Made by a program: the position numbers and the translations under genes. From Pseudomonadota bacterium (GTDB taxonomy: Bacteria > Pseudomonadota > Gammaproteobacteria > Burkholderiales > JABEVD01), in the NCBI GenBank assembly GCA_021811205.1, contig JAJZPK010000010.1, forward strand, positions 1 through 23,109: a stretch of 23,109 nucleotides of DNA, written 5' to 3'. Each line of letters opens with the position of its first letter. Within the stretch, counting starts at the first letter, position 1. A model generated the notes under the pieces. That model was not told the origin of the DNA and ran no database searches. It saw only the letters and a list, made by a program, of their open reading frames with translations. Positions 1 to 8,067 of the stretch are shown here, in pieces.

Positions 1-828
1 TCGGAAATATTCTGCGACGGTCGTAGCATAGGCCGCACCCTGCAGGCGCAGCAAGGGTGAAGTGTCTGCGGGCGCCGCGATGACGACCGACCGGGCGAGT
101 CCTTCCGCTCCAAGAATCTGCTCGATAAATTCCTTGACTTCGCGTCCCCGCTCCCCGATCAGTCCGACGACGATGATTTCTGCACTGGTATAGCGTGCCA
201 TCATGCCGAGCAGCACGCTTTTTCCCACGCCGCTGCCGGCGAACAGTCCCATGCGCTGCCCCCTTCCCACCGTCATCAAGGCGTTGATCGCCCTGATGCC
301 GACATCGAGCGGATGGCTGATCGGTTCGCGATTCAGCGGATTGTAAGGCCGATTCTGGAGTGTTGCATTCTGGACATCATGAAGCGGTCCGAGCGAATCG
401 AGCGGGCGTCCGTTCGCGTCCAGCACTCTGCCGAGCAGACAGTTGCCCACTGGAACCTGTTTCGTGTGGTCCTGAATCCGTCTTTTGAGCGTGCTCGGTG
501 CGCCCAGGCGAGGTTTTTGCGGTGAGACTTCGGCCGCGACGACTTTTGCGCCCGGGACCAGTCCCTGCACATCCTGGGTGGGCATCATGAAGAGCTTGTT
601 GCCGGAAAAGCCGACGATTTCGGCATCCACGGATTTTCCGTCCGGCAAAAGAATGGTGCAGTCGCTGCCCACTGGAAGCTGCAGTCCCACGGCTTCGACG
701 ACGAGCCCGGCGACCTTGGTGAGATGGCCGGTGACCTGCAGCGGGTCGGTGCTGGCGGCACGGGCCGAGCATTCCTTCAGGAAACTCTTCCAGCGCCCGT
801 TGTGGGAATCTATTCCTGGCTCAACCAT
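1..828 (-). CDS. fliI: Flagellar type III export ATPase FliI (partial, C-terminus beyond left edge)
   Basis: FliI is the cytoplasmic ATPase of the flagellar type III export apparatus and is related to the F1 ATPase beta subunit. Translating the complement from ATG 828 gives 276 residues that stay open to the window edge, about 60% of the usual 430-470. The N-terminal beta-barrel region (about 28-100) is followed by the ATPase core, with a Walker A motif AGSGVGKS at 197-204 and the family signature IGERGRE at 224-230. The start codon overlaps the end of fliH by 19 bases. It is the only in-frame Met before residue 81, so the start is fairly secure. It is the last visible gene of a fliF-fliG-fliH-fliI run; fliJ would be expected next, off the edge. 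No defect is seen in the visible part. Confidence 0.96.
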   Translation of the reverse strand, partial: MVEPGIDSHNGRWKSFLKECSARAASTDPLQVTGHLTKVAGLVVEAVGLQLPVGSDCTILLPDGKSVDAEIVGFSGNKLFMMPTQDVQGLVPGAKVVAAEVSPQKPRLGAPSTLKRRIQDHTKQVPVGNCLLGRVLDANGRPLDSLGPLHDVQNATLQNRPYNPLNREPISHPLDVGIRAINALMTVGRGQRMGLFAGSGVGKSVLLGMMARYTSAEIIVVGLIGERGREVKEFIEQILGAEGLARSVVIAAPADTSPLLRLQGAAYATTVAEYFR

Positions 829-1448
829 GCGCTGTTTTGGGCGATGGCGGAGACCACCCTTTCCCATCGTTTGGAAAGCGAAACATCCATCTGGCTTGCG
901 GAAGTCTCCAGTCTGCATCCGCCGCGCGCGACGCGTTCGTCTTCGATGATTTTCCAGCCGGTATGGCCAAGCTGTTCGCCCATGTGCTCCTTGACCAGTG
1001 CGGCGTCCAGCGGATTCAGCACCAGATTGGCATGCTGATTGAAAGGGGGCAAATCGGCAATGGCTTCCCTGATGACGGAGAGCAGTATTTCCGGTTTGAC
1101 TTCGAGCGATTGAAGCAGCACCTGCTTCGCGATGGCGAGCGACAGGGAAAGCATGTCATCCGCCACTTCCTGATCCATTCTTTGCATTTCCTGGTTGAGA
1201 TTGGAAAGAACGACCTGGATCTGGTTTGCTTTTTCGGTTGCAGCGGCAATCCCCTGATTGAAGCCTTCCTGGTAACCGCGCGCCTGACCTGCATTGTATC
1301 CTTCCTGATGAGCATTCCTGTGGATTTGCTCGATTTCCTCGGCAGTGGGCAAGGCGATTGCCGGTTCCTTTGAGGATTCGTCAAGCGACTCCATTTCCCA
1401 TCGCTGATAGGCGGTCAATTGCTCCTTCGGGATGACCGGCTTAGACAA
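810..1448 (-). CDS. fliH: Flagellar assembly protein FliH
   Basis: FliH binds FliI, regulates its ATPase activity and tethers it to the C-ring. The 212-residue product has the family hallmark near residues 45-70: a run of glycines every four residues ([18 protein letters not shown]), the GxxxG-repeat helix. A Gln/Glu-rich coiled-coil stretch follows, then a C-terminal globular region (about 105-200) resembling the ATP synthase delta/b-type domain, with the typical segment [19 protein letters not shown]. Length is normal for the family. The start overlaps the fliG stop by 8 bases and the end overlaps fliI, so the genes are probably translationally coupled. Confidence 0.95.
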   Translation of the reverse strand: MSKPVIPKEQLTAYQRWEMESLDESSKEPAIALPTAEEIEQIHRNAHQEGYNAGQARGYQEGFNQGIAAATEKANQIQVVLSNLNQEMQRMDQEVADDMLSLSLAIAKQVLLQSLEVKPEILLSVIREAIADLPPFNQHANLVLNPLDAALVKEHMGEQLGHTGWKIIEDERVARGGCRLETSASQMDVSLSKRWERVVSAIAQNSAWLSQE

Positions 1449-2436
1449 AGCCTTCTTCTCCCTTGCCGCCCAGGATGATCTGACCTTCGTCGGCCAGGCG
1501 TCTGACGATCTTCAATATTTCCTTCTGTTCGGATTCGACTTCGCTGATCCTGACCGGTCCCTTCGATTCGAGATCTTCGCGCATCATTTCTGCAGCGCGC
1601 TGCGACATGTTCTTGAAGATTTTTTCGCGCAAGTCTTCCGATGCCCCCTTGAGGGCGATGATCAGCGATTCGGACTGTATCTCGCGCAGCAGGAGCTGGA
1701 TGCCGCGATCGTCGACGTCGAGCAGGTTCTCGAATACGAACATGGCGTCCAGAACCTGCTGCGCCATTTCGGGATCATTGTCCCTGATGCTGTCGATGGC
1801 CGCAGTTTCCTGTCCGCCGCCCATGTAGTTCATGATGTCGGCAACGACCTGGACGCCGCCGAGCGTCGATTTCTTGATGTTGGTGCCGCCCGACAGGAGT
1901 TTGGACATCACGTCGTTGAGTTCCTTGAGCGCAGTCGGCTGTATGCCGTCGAGCGTGGCGATTCTGAGCAGCGTGTCATGCCTCAGGCGCTCGGTGAAAT
2001 GGCTGAGGATTTCGGCGGATTGATCGGATTCGAGGTGGACGAGTATGGTTGCGATGATTTGGGGGTGCTCGTTATGGATCAGTTCGGCCACTGTCGAGGC
2101 GTCCATCCATTTGAGTGCTTCTATGCCGCTGGTGTCGCCGCCTTGCAGGATGCGGTCGATCAATCCTGCCGCCTTGTCATCCCCCAGGGCTTTCTTGAGC
2201 ACGCTGCGGATGTATTCATCCGATCCCATGCCGAGCGTGGTTTTTTCGCCTGCCGCGTCATAGAATTCGGAGAACACGCTGTTGATCTTCTCTTTCGATA
2301 CATTGGAAAGCGAAGCCATCGCGGTGCCGATCTTCTGCACTTCCTTGGGGCCGAGATATTTCAGTACTTCGGCGGCCTCGTTTTCGCCGAGGGACAGCAG
2401 CAGGATGGCGCTTTTGCTGAGTCCGTCTTCATTCAT
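1441..2436 (-). CDS. fliG: Flagellar motor switch protein FliG
   Basis: FliG is the rotor protein that touches the stator and sets rotation direction; it sits on the cytoplasmic face of the MS ring. The 331-residue protein has the standard length. It starts with the FliF-binding N-domain (LSKSAILLLSLGENEAAEVL). The middle domain contains the EHPQ motif (HNEHPQIIATIL, near residue 124). The C-terminal torque domain carries the conserved charged helix region (IIALKGASEDLREKIFKNMS). It overlaps fliF by 8 bases upstream and fliH by 8 bases downstream. No missing motif is seen. Confidence 0.98.
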   Translation of the reverse strand: MNEDGLSKSAILLLSLGENEAAEVLKYLGPKEVQKIGTAMASLSNVSKEKINSVFSEFYDAAGEKTTLGMGSDEYIRSVLKKALGDDKAAGLIDRILQGGDTSGIEALKWMDASTVAELIHNEHPQIIATILVHLESDQSAEILSHFTERLRHDTLLRIATLDGIQPTALKELNDVMSKLLSGGTNIKKSTLGGVQVVADIMNYMGGGQETAAIDSIRDNDPEMAQQVLDAMFVFENLLDVDDRGIQLLLREIQSESLIIALKGASEDLREKIFKNMSQRAAEMMREDLESKGPVRISEVESEQKEILKIVRRLADEGQIILGGKGEEGFV

Positions 2437-4072
2437 TTCCGGAAACCCAGCTCTTGATCACGTTCGCCACGAGTTGAGGATTCTCGCGCGCCAGGGCCTT
2501 GGCTGCTTCCGCGGCTTCTTCATTATATTGAGTGCCGACCGGCGCGTGATGCTGCTGTTCGGCTGCTGCTACCGCTTGTGCTTCAATCATGGCTGCGGCA
2601 TCGAGCTTGATGTTTCGGAGTGCGGGGCGAATGACGCCGAGTAGCAAATAGAGCACCACGCCTGCAATCGCCAGATTCTTGCCGATCAGCGTGGCAAGGG
2701 AAATGAGCCCCGGCTGTTTGTACCAGGGAAGTGGCGGGATGGTCTCCACTTCGGGCGCGGTGAAGGCGGTATTGACGACATTCAGCGTATCGCCGCGCGT
2801 CGCATCGAAACCCATCGTATCCTTGACGAGATCGGTGATCTGCTTGATCTCGCTGGACGGGAGCGGCTTGTAGGTGACGGTTTTCTTCTTCGGATCGACG
2901 ACCTTTTCGTAATTGACCACGACTCCAACGGAAAGCCGTTTGATGCCGCCGACCTGATTCTTGACGTGCTGGATCGTCTTGTCGACTTCGTAATTGGTGG
3001 TCATGTCCTTTTGCATGTTGGCCGTGTTGCCGCTTGTCGAGGTCGGCTTCGTGGACGCGGTTGCAGCCGCATTCGGGGGCGCGGCGACCGGCGCGCTCAC
3101 CGGCGCAGGCGGCTGGTTGGAAAGGGAGCCTGGGACGCCGTTCGCCTTCTGTTCGCTGCTGGACGATGTTTCCGAAATCTGTTCGCTGCGCACTGCTGCG
3201 GCGTTGGGGGGCTGATTGGGCTTGTACGTTTCTGAGGTATTCTCGACCTGAGAAAAATCGAGGTCGGCCGTCACTTGCGCGCGCACGTTGTTCGCGCCCA
3301 CGACAGGCGTCAATATGTCCTCGATCCGCTTGATGTAGCTCTTTTCGGTGTCCTGGAGATATTTCAATTGCCCGGGATTCATCCCGCTTGCCAGGAGTTC
3401 GTCGACGGGCTGGCTCAGGAGGTTGCCGTTCTGATCGACGATGGTCACGTTCTTCACGGAAAGTTCTGGAACGCTGCTCGAGACGAGATGCGCAATCGCA
3501 GTGACCTGAGACGGGTCGAGTACCTTTCCGGGATAGAGGTTGAGCAAGACGGAAGCGCTCGGCTTCTCCTGGTCTCTGACGAACACCGAGGGCTTTGGAA
3601 TGGCCAGGTGCACTCTGGCGCTTTGCACCGGGGAAAGCGACTGTATCGTTCTGGCGAGCTCTCCCTCCAGCGCGCGCTGATAATTGACCTGCTCCTGGAA
3701 CTGGCTTGTTCCGAATTTTTCGTTGTCCAGCAATTCGAATCCGACCAGGCTGCCTTTGGGGAGTCCCTGGGTTGCGAGCTTGAGGCGCGTTTCGTGAACC
3801 TTGTCTGCCGGAACGAGCAATGCGCCGCCGCCTTCGGCGAATTTGTAGGGGACATTCATCTGCTGGAGGGAAGCGATGATCGCGCCCCCATCCTGATCGG
3901 AAAGATTGCTGTAGAGCACGCGGTAATCCGGAGTCGTTTCCCATAGCCAAGCGCCCACGATGATCGCAATGATCGCCGCGACAGCTACCAATAGCCCCAG
4001 TTTCTGCTGCATCGACAGGCGACTCAGCACCTGCAGCTGGGACATCAACGAGGGCTGGTCGTCTACCGCCAT
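2429..4072 (-). CDS. fliF: Flagellar MS-ring protein FliF
   Basis: FliF forms the inner-membrane MS ring on which the rotor and export gate are built. The protein has 547 residues. A first transmembrane helix lies near 25-47 (LLVAVAAIIAIIVGAWLW). The ring-building periplasmic domains contain the YscJ/FliF-type segments NYQRALEGELARTIQSL and ARVHLAIPKPSVFV. A low-complexity Ala/Pro/Thr/Ser-rich loop spans about 300-350. A second transmembrane helix lies at about 456-481, and the C-terminal tail includes the FliG-binding part (ENPQLVANVIKSWV). The start is preceded by an AGGTG ribosome site about 7 bases upstream. It is the first gene of fliF-fliG-fliH-fliI and points away from flrB across a 95-base gap. 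Elsewhere fliE usually precedes it in the same operon; here fliE lies 2.6 kb away on the opposite strand. I could not find a convincing promoter for it. Confidence 0.97.
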   Translation of the reverse strand: MAVDDQPSLMSQLQVLSRLSMQQKLGLLVAVAAIIAIIVGAWLWETTPDYRVLYSNLSDQDGGAIIASLQQMNVPYKFAEGGGALLVPADKVHETRLKLATQGLPKGSLVGFELLDNEKFGTSQFQEQVNYQRALEGELARTIQSLSPVQSARVHLAIPKPSVFVRDQEKPSASVLLNLYPGKVLDPSQVTAIAHLVSSSVPELSVKNVTIVDQNGNLLSQPVDELLASGMNPGQLKYLQDTEKSYIKRIEDILTPVVGANNVRAQVTADLDFSQVENTSETYKPNQPPNAAAVRSEQISETSSSSEQKANGVPGSLSNQPPAPVSAPVAAPPNAAATASTKPTSTSGNTANMQKDMTTNYEVDKTIQHVKNQVGGIKRLSVGVVVNYEKVVDPKKKTVTYKPLPSSEIKQITDLVKDTMGFDATRGDTLNVVNTAFTAPEVETIPPLPWYKQPGLISLATLIGKNLAIAGVVLYLLLGVIRPALRNIKLDAAAMIEAQAVAAAEQQHHAPVGTQYNEEAAEAAKALARENPQLVANVIKSWVSGNE

Positions 4073-4108
4073 GTTTTTGCACCTGATGGCTTAAACTGGG
4101 CACGCACC

Positions 4109-4137
4109 TTAAAAATATCCGGCATAAGGGGTATGAT
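4109..4137 (+). promoter_or_regulatory. Candidate sigma70-type promoter for flrB-flrC
   Basis: TTAAAA (4109-4114), a 17-base spacer, then TATGAT (4132-4137) resembles a -35/-10 pair with 4/6 and 5/6 matches to consensus. Transcription would begin near 4144, about 24 bases before the ATG at 4168. That argues against the TTG at 4147 as the start of flrB. It lies in the short divergent region shared with fliF. Confidence 0.4.
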
Positions 4138-4167
4138 GTTCTTCGATTGGGTATTTTACATGAAAAT

Positions 4168-5358
4168 ATGGATTCTACACCGGGAAACAAGCAGCAGCTC
4201 GAGGAAGCCTTCTCGATCTTCATGCAGGCATCCGAGCATCTTTCCCAGGCCTATCAGGATTTGCAGCAGCGCGTCGTCCAGTTGACACAGGAACTCGCGG
4301 TAGCGAACGGCGAGCTGCGCAGCCAGTTTCTCGAGAAGGAAGCGCTGTCCGAACGGCTTGGGCTGATTCTTGCCGGGCTCCCCGGCGGTGTGGTGGTGCT
4401 TGATTCGGCAGGTTGCGTGATCGAAATGAATCCGGCGGCGACAGCCATGTTCGGCGACGAGATTCGCGGGAAGGCGTGGGGCGGCATGGTGCAGTTGACG
4501 CCGACTGCAACGCCGGGGGAATGGCTTTCCAGTGAAATGAGGCGCCTCAGTATCGTGAAAAGCGATCTGGGCGCATCCGACGGGCAGATCCTGATGATCC
4601 AGGACATCACCGAGGTGCATGACTTGAAAATGCAGATGCAGCGCAACCAGCGTCTGTCTGCAATGGGTGAAATGGCTGCGAGCCTTGCGCACCAGTTGCG
4701 CACCCCCCTTGCCACGGCGATGCTTTACACATCCCACTTGGGAAAGTCCGACCTTGCTCAGGAAGAACGCTCGAAATTCGCCGAAAGATCGCTTGCAAGA
4801 CTCCGTCATCTCGAGCAGTTGATCAAGGACATGCTGCTTTTCGTCAAAGGGGAGACGGTTGGGGAAGAGGATGTTCCGGTGAGCGCCCTCCTGGCCGAAC
4901 TGCAGCAGGTGATCGAACCTCAGATGAAGTCGCGCGATCTGGTTTTTGAAGTGAAGGACGAGGGCAGTGGTGCCGTATTGAAGGGAAGCCGGAAGGCGTT
5001 GAGCGGCGCGCTGCTCAATCTTCTGGAAAATGCGATGCAGGCGTCGAGCGCGGGGGGTAAAATCGAACTGCGCGCATGGTGCGAGGCGGGGCGGATACAT
5101 TTTGCCGTGAGAGACGAGGGGAAAGGGGTCGAGCGCGAATTGCAGGACCGCCTGTTCGAGCCCTTCTTTACCACGCGCCAGGAAGGCACCGGGCTCGGGC
5201 TTGCGATCGTGCGCGGTGTCGTCGAGTCGCATGGCGGCAGCATCAAGGTCAAATCGGCATCGGGTTCGGGAAGCGAGTTCGAGCTGGACTTGCCGATGAG
5301 GTCGTCGCGTCAGGAACATGCGAATGATTTGCTGAGGATAGAATTGATCGATGAGTGA
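4168..5358 (+). CDS. flrB: Cytoplasmic sensor histidine kinase of the FlrB/FleS type
   Basis: This is the kinase partner of FlrC/FleR that controls sigma54-dependent flagellar genes. From ATG 4168 it has 396 residues and no transmembrane segment, as expected for FlrB/FleS. A coiled coil (about 20-60) leads into a PAS-like domain (about 62-150). The HisKA domain has its H-box at SLAHQLRTPL with His175, and the HATPase domain follows. The ATPase boxes are visible: N-box LLNLLENAM (Asn288), G1 RDEGKG (316-320) and G2 GTGLGLAIVRG (340-350). A TTG at 4147 would add seven residues, but the candidate promoter's predicted start point leaves almost no leader there. The 3' end overlaps flrC by 8 bases. 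The signal it senses cannot be read from sequence. Confidence 0.9.
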   Translation: MDSTPGNKQQLEEAFSIFMQASEHLSQAYQDLQQRVVQLTQELAVANGELRSQFLEKEALSERLGLILAGLPGGVVVLDSAGCVIEMNPAATAMFGDEIRGKAWGGMVQLTPTATPGEWLSSEMRRLSIVKSDLGASDGQILMIQDITEVHDLKMQMQRNQRLSAMGEMAASLAHQLRTPLATAMLYTSHLGKSDLAQEERSKFAERSLARLRHLEQLIKDMLLFVKGETVGEEDVPVSALLAELQQVIEPQMKSRDLVFEVKDEGSGAVLKGSRKALSGALLNLLENAMQASSAGGKIELRAWCEAGRIHFAVRDEGKGVERELQDRLFEPFFTTRQEGTGLGLAIVRGVVESHGGSIKVKSASGSGSEFELDLPMRSSRQEHANDLLRIELIDE

Positions 5359-6649
5359 AAAGAAATTGCCTGTGCTGATCGTGGAGGACGATCGCGATCT
5401 TCGTGAGGCGATCGAGGCGACGCTCGAGCTTGCGGGATATCCAGTGGTTTCTGCACAGGACGGGACGGAGGCGCTTTCCCTGCTGAAAAAGGAAAAGGTC
5501 GGGCTGGTGGTGAGCGACGTCAACATGAAACCCATGGACGGCTACGCGCTGCTCAACGAAATAGGCGCTTCATTTCCAGGCATTCCTGTGGTGCTGATGA
5601 CCGCTTTCGGCGACGTCGAAAGGGCGGTCGGTGCGATGCGCTCCGGTGCGTGCGACTACCTGCTCAAACCCTTCGAACCTTCCAGCCTGATCGAGTATGT
5701 CGAAAAATACCAGCTTGCCGTCCCCTATGATGACCATTCCGGGGTAATCGCTCGAGATCCGAAAATCGAGGCATTGCTTCAGCTTGCGAGAAGGGTGGCC
5801 AAATCCTCGGCGACCGTGATGCTGAGCGGCGAGAGCGGGACAGGCAAGGAAGTGTTTGCGCGCTTCATTCATCGCAATTCGGCGAGAGCCGACAAGCCTT
5901 TTGTCGCAATCAACTGCGCCGCGATTCCTGAAAATCTGCTCGAGGCGACCCTTTTCGGCTATGAGAAGGGCGCGTTCACTGGGGCGGTGCAGCCGCAGGC
6001 AGGCAAATTCGAGCAGGCAGAGGGCGGAACATTGCTTCTCGACGAGGTATCCGAGATGCCTTTGGGGCTCCAGGCCAAGCTGCTCCGTGTGCTCCAGGAA
6101 AGGGAAGTGGAGCGCGTGGGTGGAAGGAAGCCGATTCCGCTCGACATCAGGGTGCTTGCCACGAGCAATCGTGACATGCAGGAAATCGTCGCAAATGGCG
6201 CTTTCAGGGAGGATCTCTATTACCGCCTGAATGTCATCCCGCTGCATATCCCCCCCTTGAGGGAGCATGCCCAGGATATCGTGCCGCTCGCCCGCTACTT
6301 CGCAAGCCGCATCGAGGGCAGCCTGAAGCTTTCGTCAAACGCCGAAGCGCGTCTTGCGCGCCATTCGTGGCCGGGCAACATTCGGGAACTGGAAAACGTC
6401 ATCCAGCGCGCGGCAGTGCTGGCGACCGGGCAAGAGATAGAAGCGGAAGATTTGATGCTTGCGGAAGAGCGGCCAGGCGAAATGCGCGAAGAAAAGGCGG
6501 AAGACATCAAATCTCTGGAAAAGAAGCATATAATGGAAGTGCTGGCTTCGGTGAACGGATCGAGAAAGCTTGCCGTTCAAAAGCTGGGGATCAGCGAAAG
6601 GACGCTGAGGTACAAGCTGCAGCAGTATCGTTTGGAAAGCAATGATTGA
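5351..6649 (+). CDS. flrC: Sigma54-dependent response regulator of the FlrC/FleR type
   Basis: This is an NtrC-family activator that, when phosphorylated, remodels sigma54 RNA polymerase at class III flagellar promoters. The 432-residue product has three domains in canonical order. The receiver (about 6-120) has acidic pocket residues near 12-14, phospho-acceptor Asp56, Thr84 and Lys106. The AAA+ domain (about 133-365) has Walker A GESGTGKE (160-167), the sigma54-contact loop GAFTGA (207-212) and Walker B GGTLLLDE (225-232). A Fis-type helix-turn-helix lies at about 395-428 (KLAVQKLGISERTLRYKL). All key residues are present. It overlaps flrB by 8 bases. A -24/-12 promoter begins 3 bases after its stop, so fliE is a likely direct target. 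Confidence 0.94.
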   Translation: MSEKKLPVLIVEDDRDLREAIEATLELAGYPVVSAQDGTEALSLLKKEKVGLVVSDVNMKPMDGYALLNEIGASFPGIPVVLMTAFGDVERAVGAMRSGACDYLLKPFEPSSLIEYVEKYQLAVPYDDHSGVIARDPKIEALLQLARRVAKSSATVMLSGESGTGKEVFARFIHRNSARADKPFVAINCAAIPENLLEATLFGYEKGAFTGAVQPQAGKFEQAEGGTLLLDEVSEMPLGLQAKLLRVLQEREVERVGGRKPIPLDIRVLATSNRDMQEIVANGAFREDLYYRLNVIPLHIPPLREHAQDIVPLARYFASRIEGSLKLSSNAEARLARHSWPGNIRELENVIQRAAVLATGQEIEAEDLMLAEERPGEMREEKAEDIKSLEKKHIMEVLASVNGSRKLAVQKLGISERTLRYKLQQYRLESND

Positions 6650-6651
6650 TC

Positions 6652-6667
6652 AGGCATGAATATTGCT
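6652..6667 (+). promoter_or_regulatory. Sigma54 (-24/-12) promoter of fliE
   Basis: AGGCATGAATATTGCT matches the sigma54 consensus YTGGCAC-N5-TTGCW: GGCA at 6653-6656 and TTGC at 6663-6666, with exactly 10 bases between the invariant GG and GC. Predicted initiation near 6678 gives an 18-base leader holding a GGAG ribosome site (6686-6689), 6 bases before the fliE ATG. Its position directly behind an FlrC-type activator gene supports it. Confidence 0.82.
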
Positions 6668-6695
6668 TTTTGTTTTTGAAACTCTGGAGATCGGG

Positions 6696-7013
6696 ATGGA
6701 CCTGTCAGGAATAGATTCAATGCTGAGCGAGCTGAAGGCGGCGTCCAATGCTGCAAGCGCAAAAGCGCCGGAAGCTGCTGCATCCGGCGGCGTCGATTTC
6801 GCATCGGCGCTCAAGCATTCGATCGATCAGGTCAATGCCATGCAGCAGGCGCCTGAGAAAATGGTCCAGGCGATGGAGACAGGTTCGGGCAACGCGAACC
6901 TGACGGAAGTGATGCTTTCCCTGCAGAAGGCGAACATCTCGTTCCAGGAAATGGTCCAGGTCCGAAACAGGCTGGTTACCGCTTACAACGACATCATGAA
7001 CATGTCGGTTTAA
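6696..7013 (+). CDS. fliE: Flagellar hook-basal body protein FliE
   Basis: FliE is the adaptor between the MS ring and the proximal rod and is an early substrate of the flagellar export gate. From ATG 6696 it has 105 residues, the usual size. The conserved C-terminal half reads NLTEVMLSLQKANISFQEM, then VQVRNRLVTAYNDIMNM. The in-frame TTG at 6663 is rejected as start because it lies inside the sigma54 promoter; the ATG at 6696 has GGAG 6 bases upstream. The stop overlaps the stop of the opposing ycgR gene within the shared bases TTAA (7010-7013). It is detached from fliF, its usual downstream neighbour. Confidence 0.96.
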   Translation: MDLSGIDSMLSELKAASNAASAKAPEAAASGGVDFASALKHSIDQVNAMQQAPEKMVQAMETGSGNANLTEVMLSLQKANISFQEMVQVRNRLVTAYNDIMNMSV

Positions 7014-7750
7014 TCCTGCTCCTGAGCTCTTCTATCCCTTTCCGTCTTCATGATGTAGCGCTGCGTCAGGTTTTTCGCCGGTTCGCGCATGCCGATGAAC
7101 TCGCATCCCGCCATTTTCTTGACGACATCGTTTTTCATGGTGATGTCGTGAGTCGACTTGATCTGGATGGCGGTGGTCAATTCTCCCAATCCGGGAAGGG
7201 AAATCCTGCAATCCTGATAGGTCTCCCCTGGGGTCAGACCTTCGCCGTAGCTCATCATGACGCCGATGCCGCCTGCGCTGATGTTGACTACAACAGCTTC
7301 CAGATTGCCTTTTGGCGTCGGTATCGTGCAGATTATCGGTTCGTTTGCCGGAATATCGATTCGGAAATATTCGCGTCGCTGCAATCTCACCATTGATTTC
7401 GGCAGAGCGGCAATAAATGCCGGTCCGCCGTCAAAATCTACCCGTTCGACATGCGGGATGTCGAACTGGATCTTGATGCTGCGCACGGCAGAAACGAAAA
7501 TGAGGCGCTTGCTCGCTGCCACCTGCCTGTTCAGTTGCTCGTTGATGTTGCAGTCGAGATAAATCTTATCCTTGGCGCCGCTCACCTTCAGAACCGATGT
7601 CAGCATGGACTCGCTGGCGTTGAAGAAAAGGGCGGCCGTTTCCCTCTTTTCCTGGATTTCCTTGAGGATGGAGACGATCTCGGTTTTCGAGTGGACGTGA
7701 TAGTCGCTATGGCTGGGAACTGAGGTGGGTTCGAGTTTAGGGCCTGTCAT
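7010..7750 (-). CDS. ycgR: YcgR-type PilZ domain cyclic-di-GMP receptor (flagellar brake protein)
   Basis: YcgR-family proteins bind cyclic-di-GMP and then act on the flagellar motor to slow swimming. The 246-residue product is the size of E. coli YcgR. It has an N-terminal YcgR domain (about 18-120) and a C-terminal PilZ domain (about 122-235). The ligand motifs are intact: RxxxR at Arg126-Arg130 (RREYFR) and NxSxxG at Asn156/Ser158/Gly161 (NISAGG). It is the last gene of the fliC-to-ycgR run, 47 bases after fhlB, and its stop codon overlaps that of the convergent fliE. The name rests on domain order; the cellular target is inferred. Confidence 0.88.
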   Translation of the reverse strand: MTGPKLEPTSVPSHSDYHVHSKTEIVSILKEIQEKRETAALFFNASESMLTSVLKVSGAKDKIYLDCNINEQLNRQVAASKRLIFVSAVRSIKIQFDIPHVERVDFDGGPAFIAALPKSMVRLQRREYFRIDIPANEPIICTIPTPKGNLEAVVVNISAGGIGVMMSYGEGLTPGETYQDCRISLPGLGELTTAIQIKSTHDITMKNDVVKKMAGCEFIGMREPAKNLTQRYIMKTERDRRAQEQD

Positions 7751-7759
7751 AAAGCATTT

Positions 7760-7774
7760 CTTTCAATTTGAAAG
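7760..7774. repeat. Short perfect palindrome upstream of ycgR
   Basis: CTTTCAATTTGAAAG has 7-base arms around a single base. It lies between fhlB and ycgR, and the only purine-rich candidate ribosome site for ycgR (GAAAG) is one of its arms. It could be an operator, a hairpin limiting translation, or chance in an AT-rich spacer. Confidence 0.3.
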
Positions 7775-7797
7775 CCGATTGTAGCGCAAAAGCATGG

Positions 7798-8067
7798 TTA
7801 AGGTGTGTTTTCGTGTTCCAGCCTATATAGCCAGGCCAGCAGCTCGGCAACGACGAGATAAAGCTCTGGCGGAATGCGGTCGTCCAGGTCGACCTGCATC
7901 AGGAGCGAGACGAGTTCCCTGGATTCATGCACATAAATCCCGGCTTCCTTTGCGCGCTCGATGATCATCTGGGCAACGATTCCCCGGCCCTTTGCGACCA
8001 CTTTTGGCGCGACATCTCCAGCATGATAGGCGAGTGCAACTGCCGATTGTCTGGGCTTGTCATCCAT
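7798..8067 (-). CDS. fhlB: FhlB: stand-alone FlhB C-terminal domain homologue
   Basis: This 89-residue protein aligns with the cytoplasmic C-terminal domain of FlhB, the switch that changes export specificity from rod/hook to filament. Recognisable family segments are AVALAYHAG, APKVVAKGRG and IPPELYLVVAELLAWLYRLE. It has none of FlhB's transmembrane helices. The self-cleaving NPTH motif is absent: the position just before the AVALAY strand reads KPRQS. It is therefore like the post-cleavage fragment rather than a full switch. The start overlaps the upstream FliK-like gene by 8 bases, so these two genes are probably coupled; FliK and FlhB are known interaction partners. Its exact role is uncertain; small FhlB proteins can partly replace the FlhB C-terminus in some bacteria. 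Confidence 0.87.
   Translation of the reverse strand: MDDKPRQSAVALAYHAGDVAPKVVAKGRGIVAQMIIERAKEAGIYVHESRELVSLLMQVDLDDRIPPELYLVVAELLAWLYRLEHENTP

Noticed and set aside
1432..2457. Long plus-strand open frame (341 codons) opposite fliG
   Set aside because: It is antisense to an unmistakable fliG and has no recognisable family or ribosome site; it is a by-product of GC-rich codon use.
4086..4114. Possible sigma54 promoters for flrB (GG-N10-GC at GGCTTAAACTGGGC; GGCACG followed by TTAA)
   Set aside because: One has only the invariant GG and GC with poor flanks. The other has a perfect -24 part but AA instead of GC at -12.
2583..4223. 546-codon minus-strand frame overlapping fliF in another frame
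   Set aside because: Its Arg/Gly/Ala-rich shadow text is typical of an alternative frame, and fliF in the same region is certain.
4156..5535. 459-codon minus-strand open frame opposite flrB
   Set aside because: The plus-strand kinase has all its catalytic motifs, whereas this frame reads as Arg/His/Leu-rich shadow sequence.
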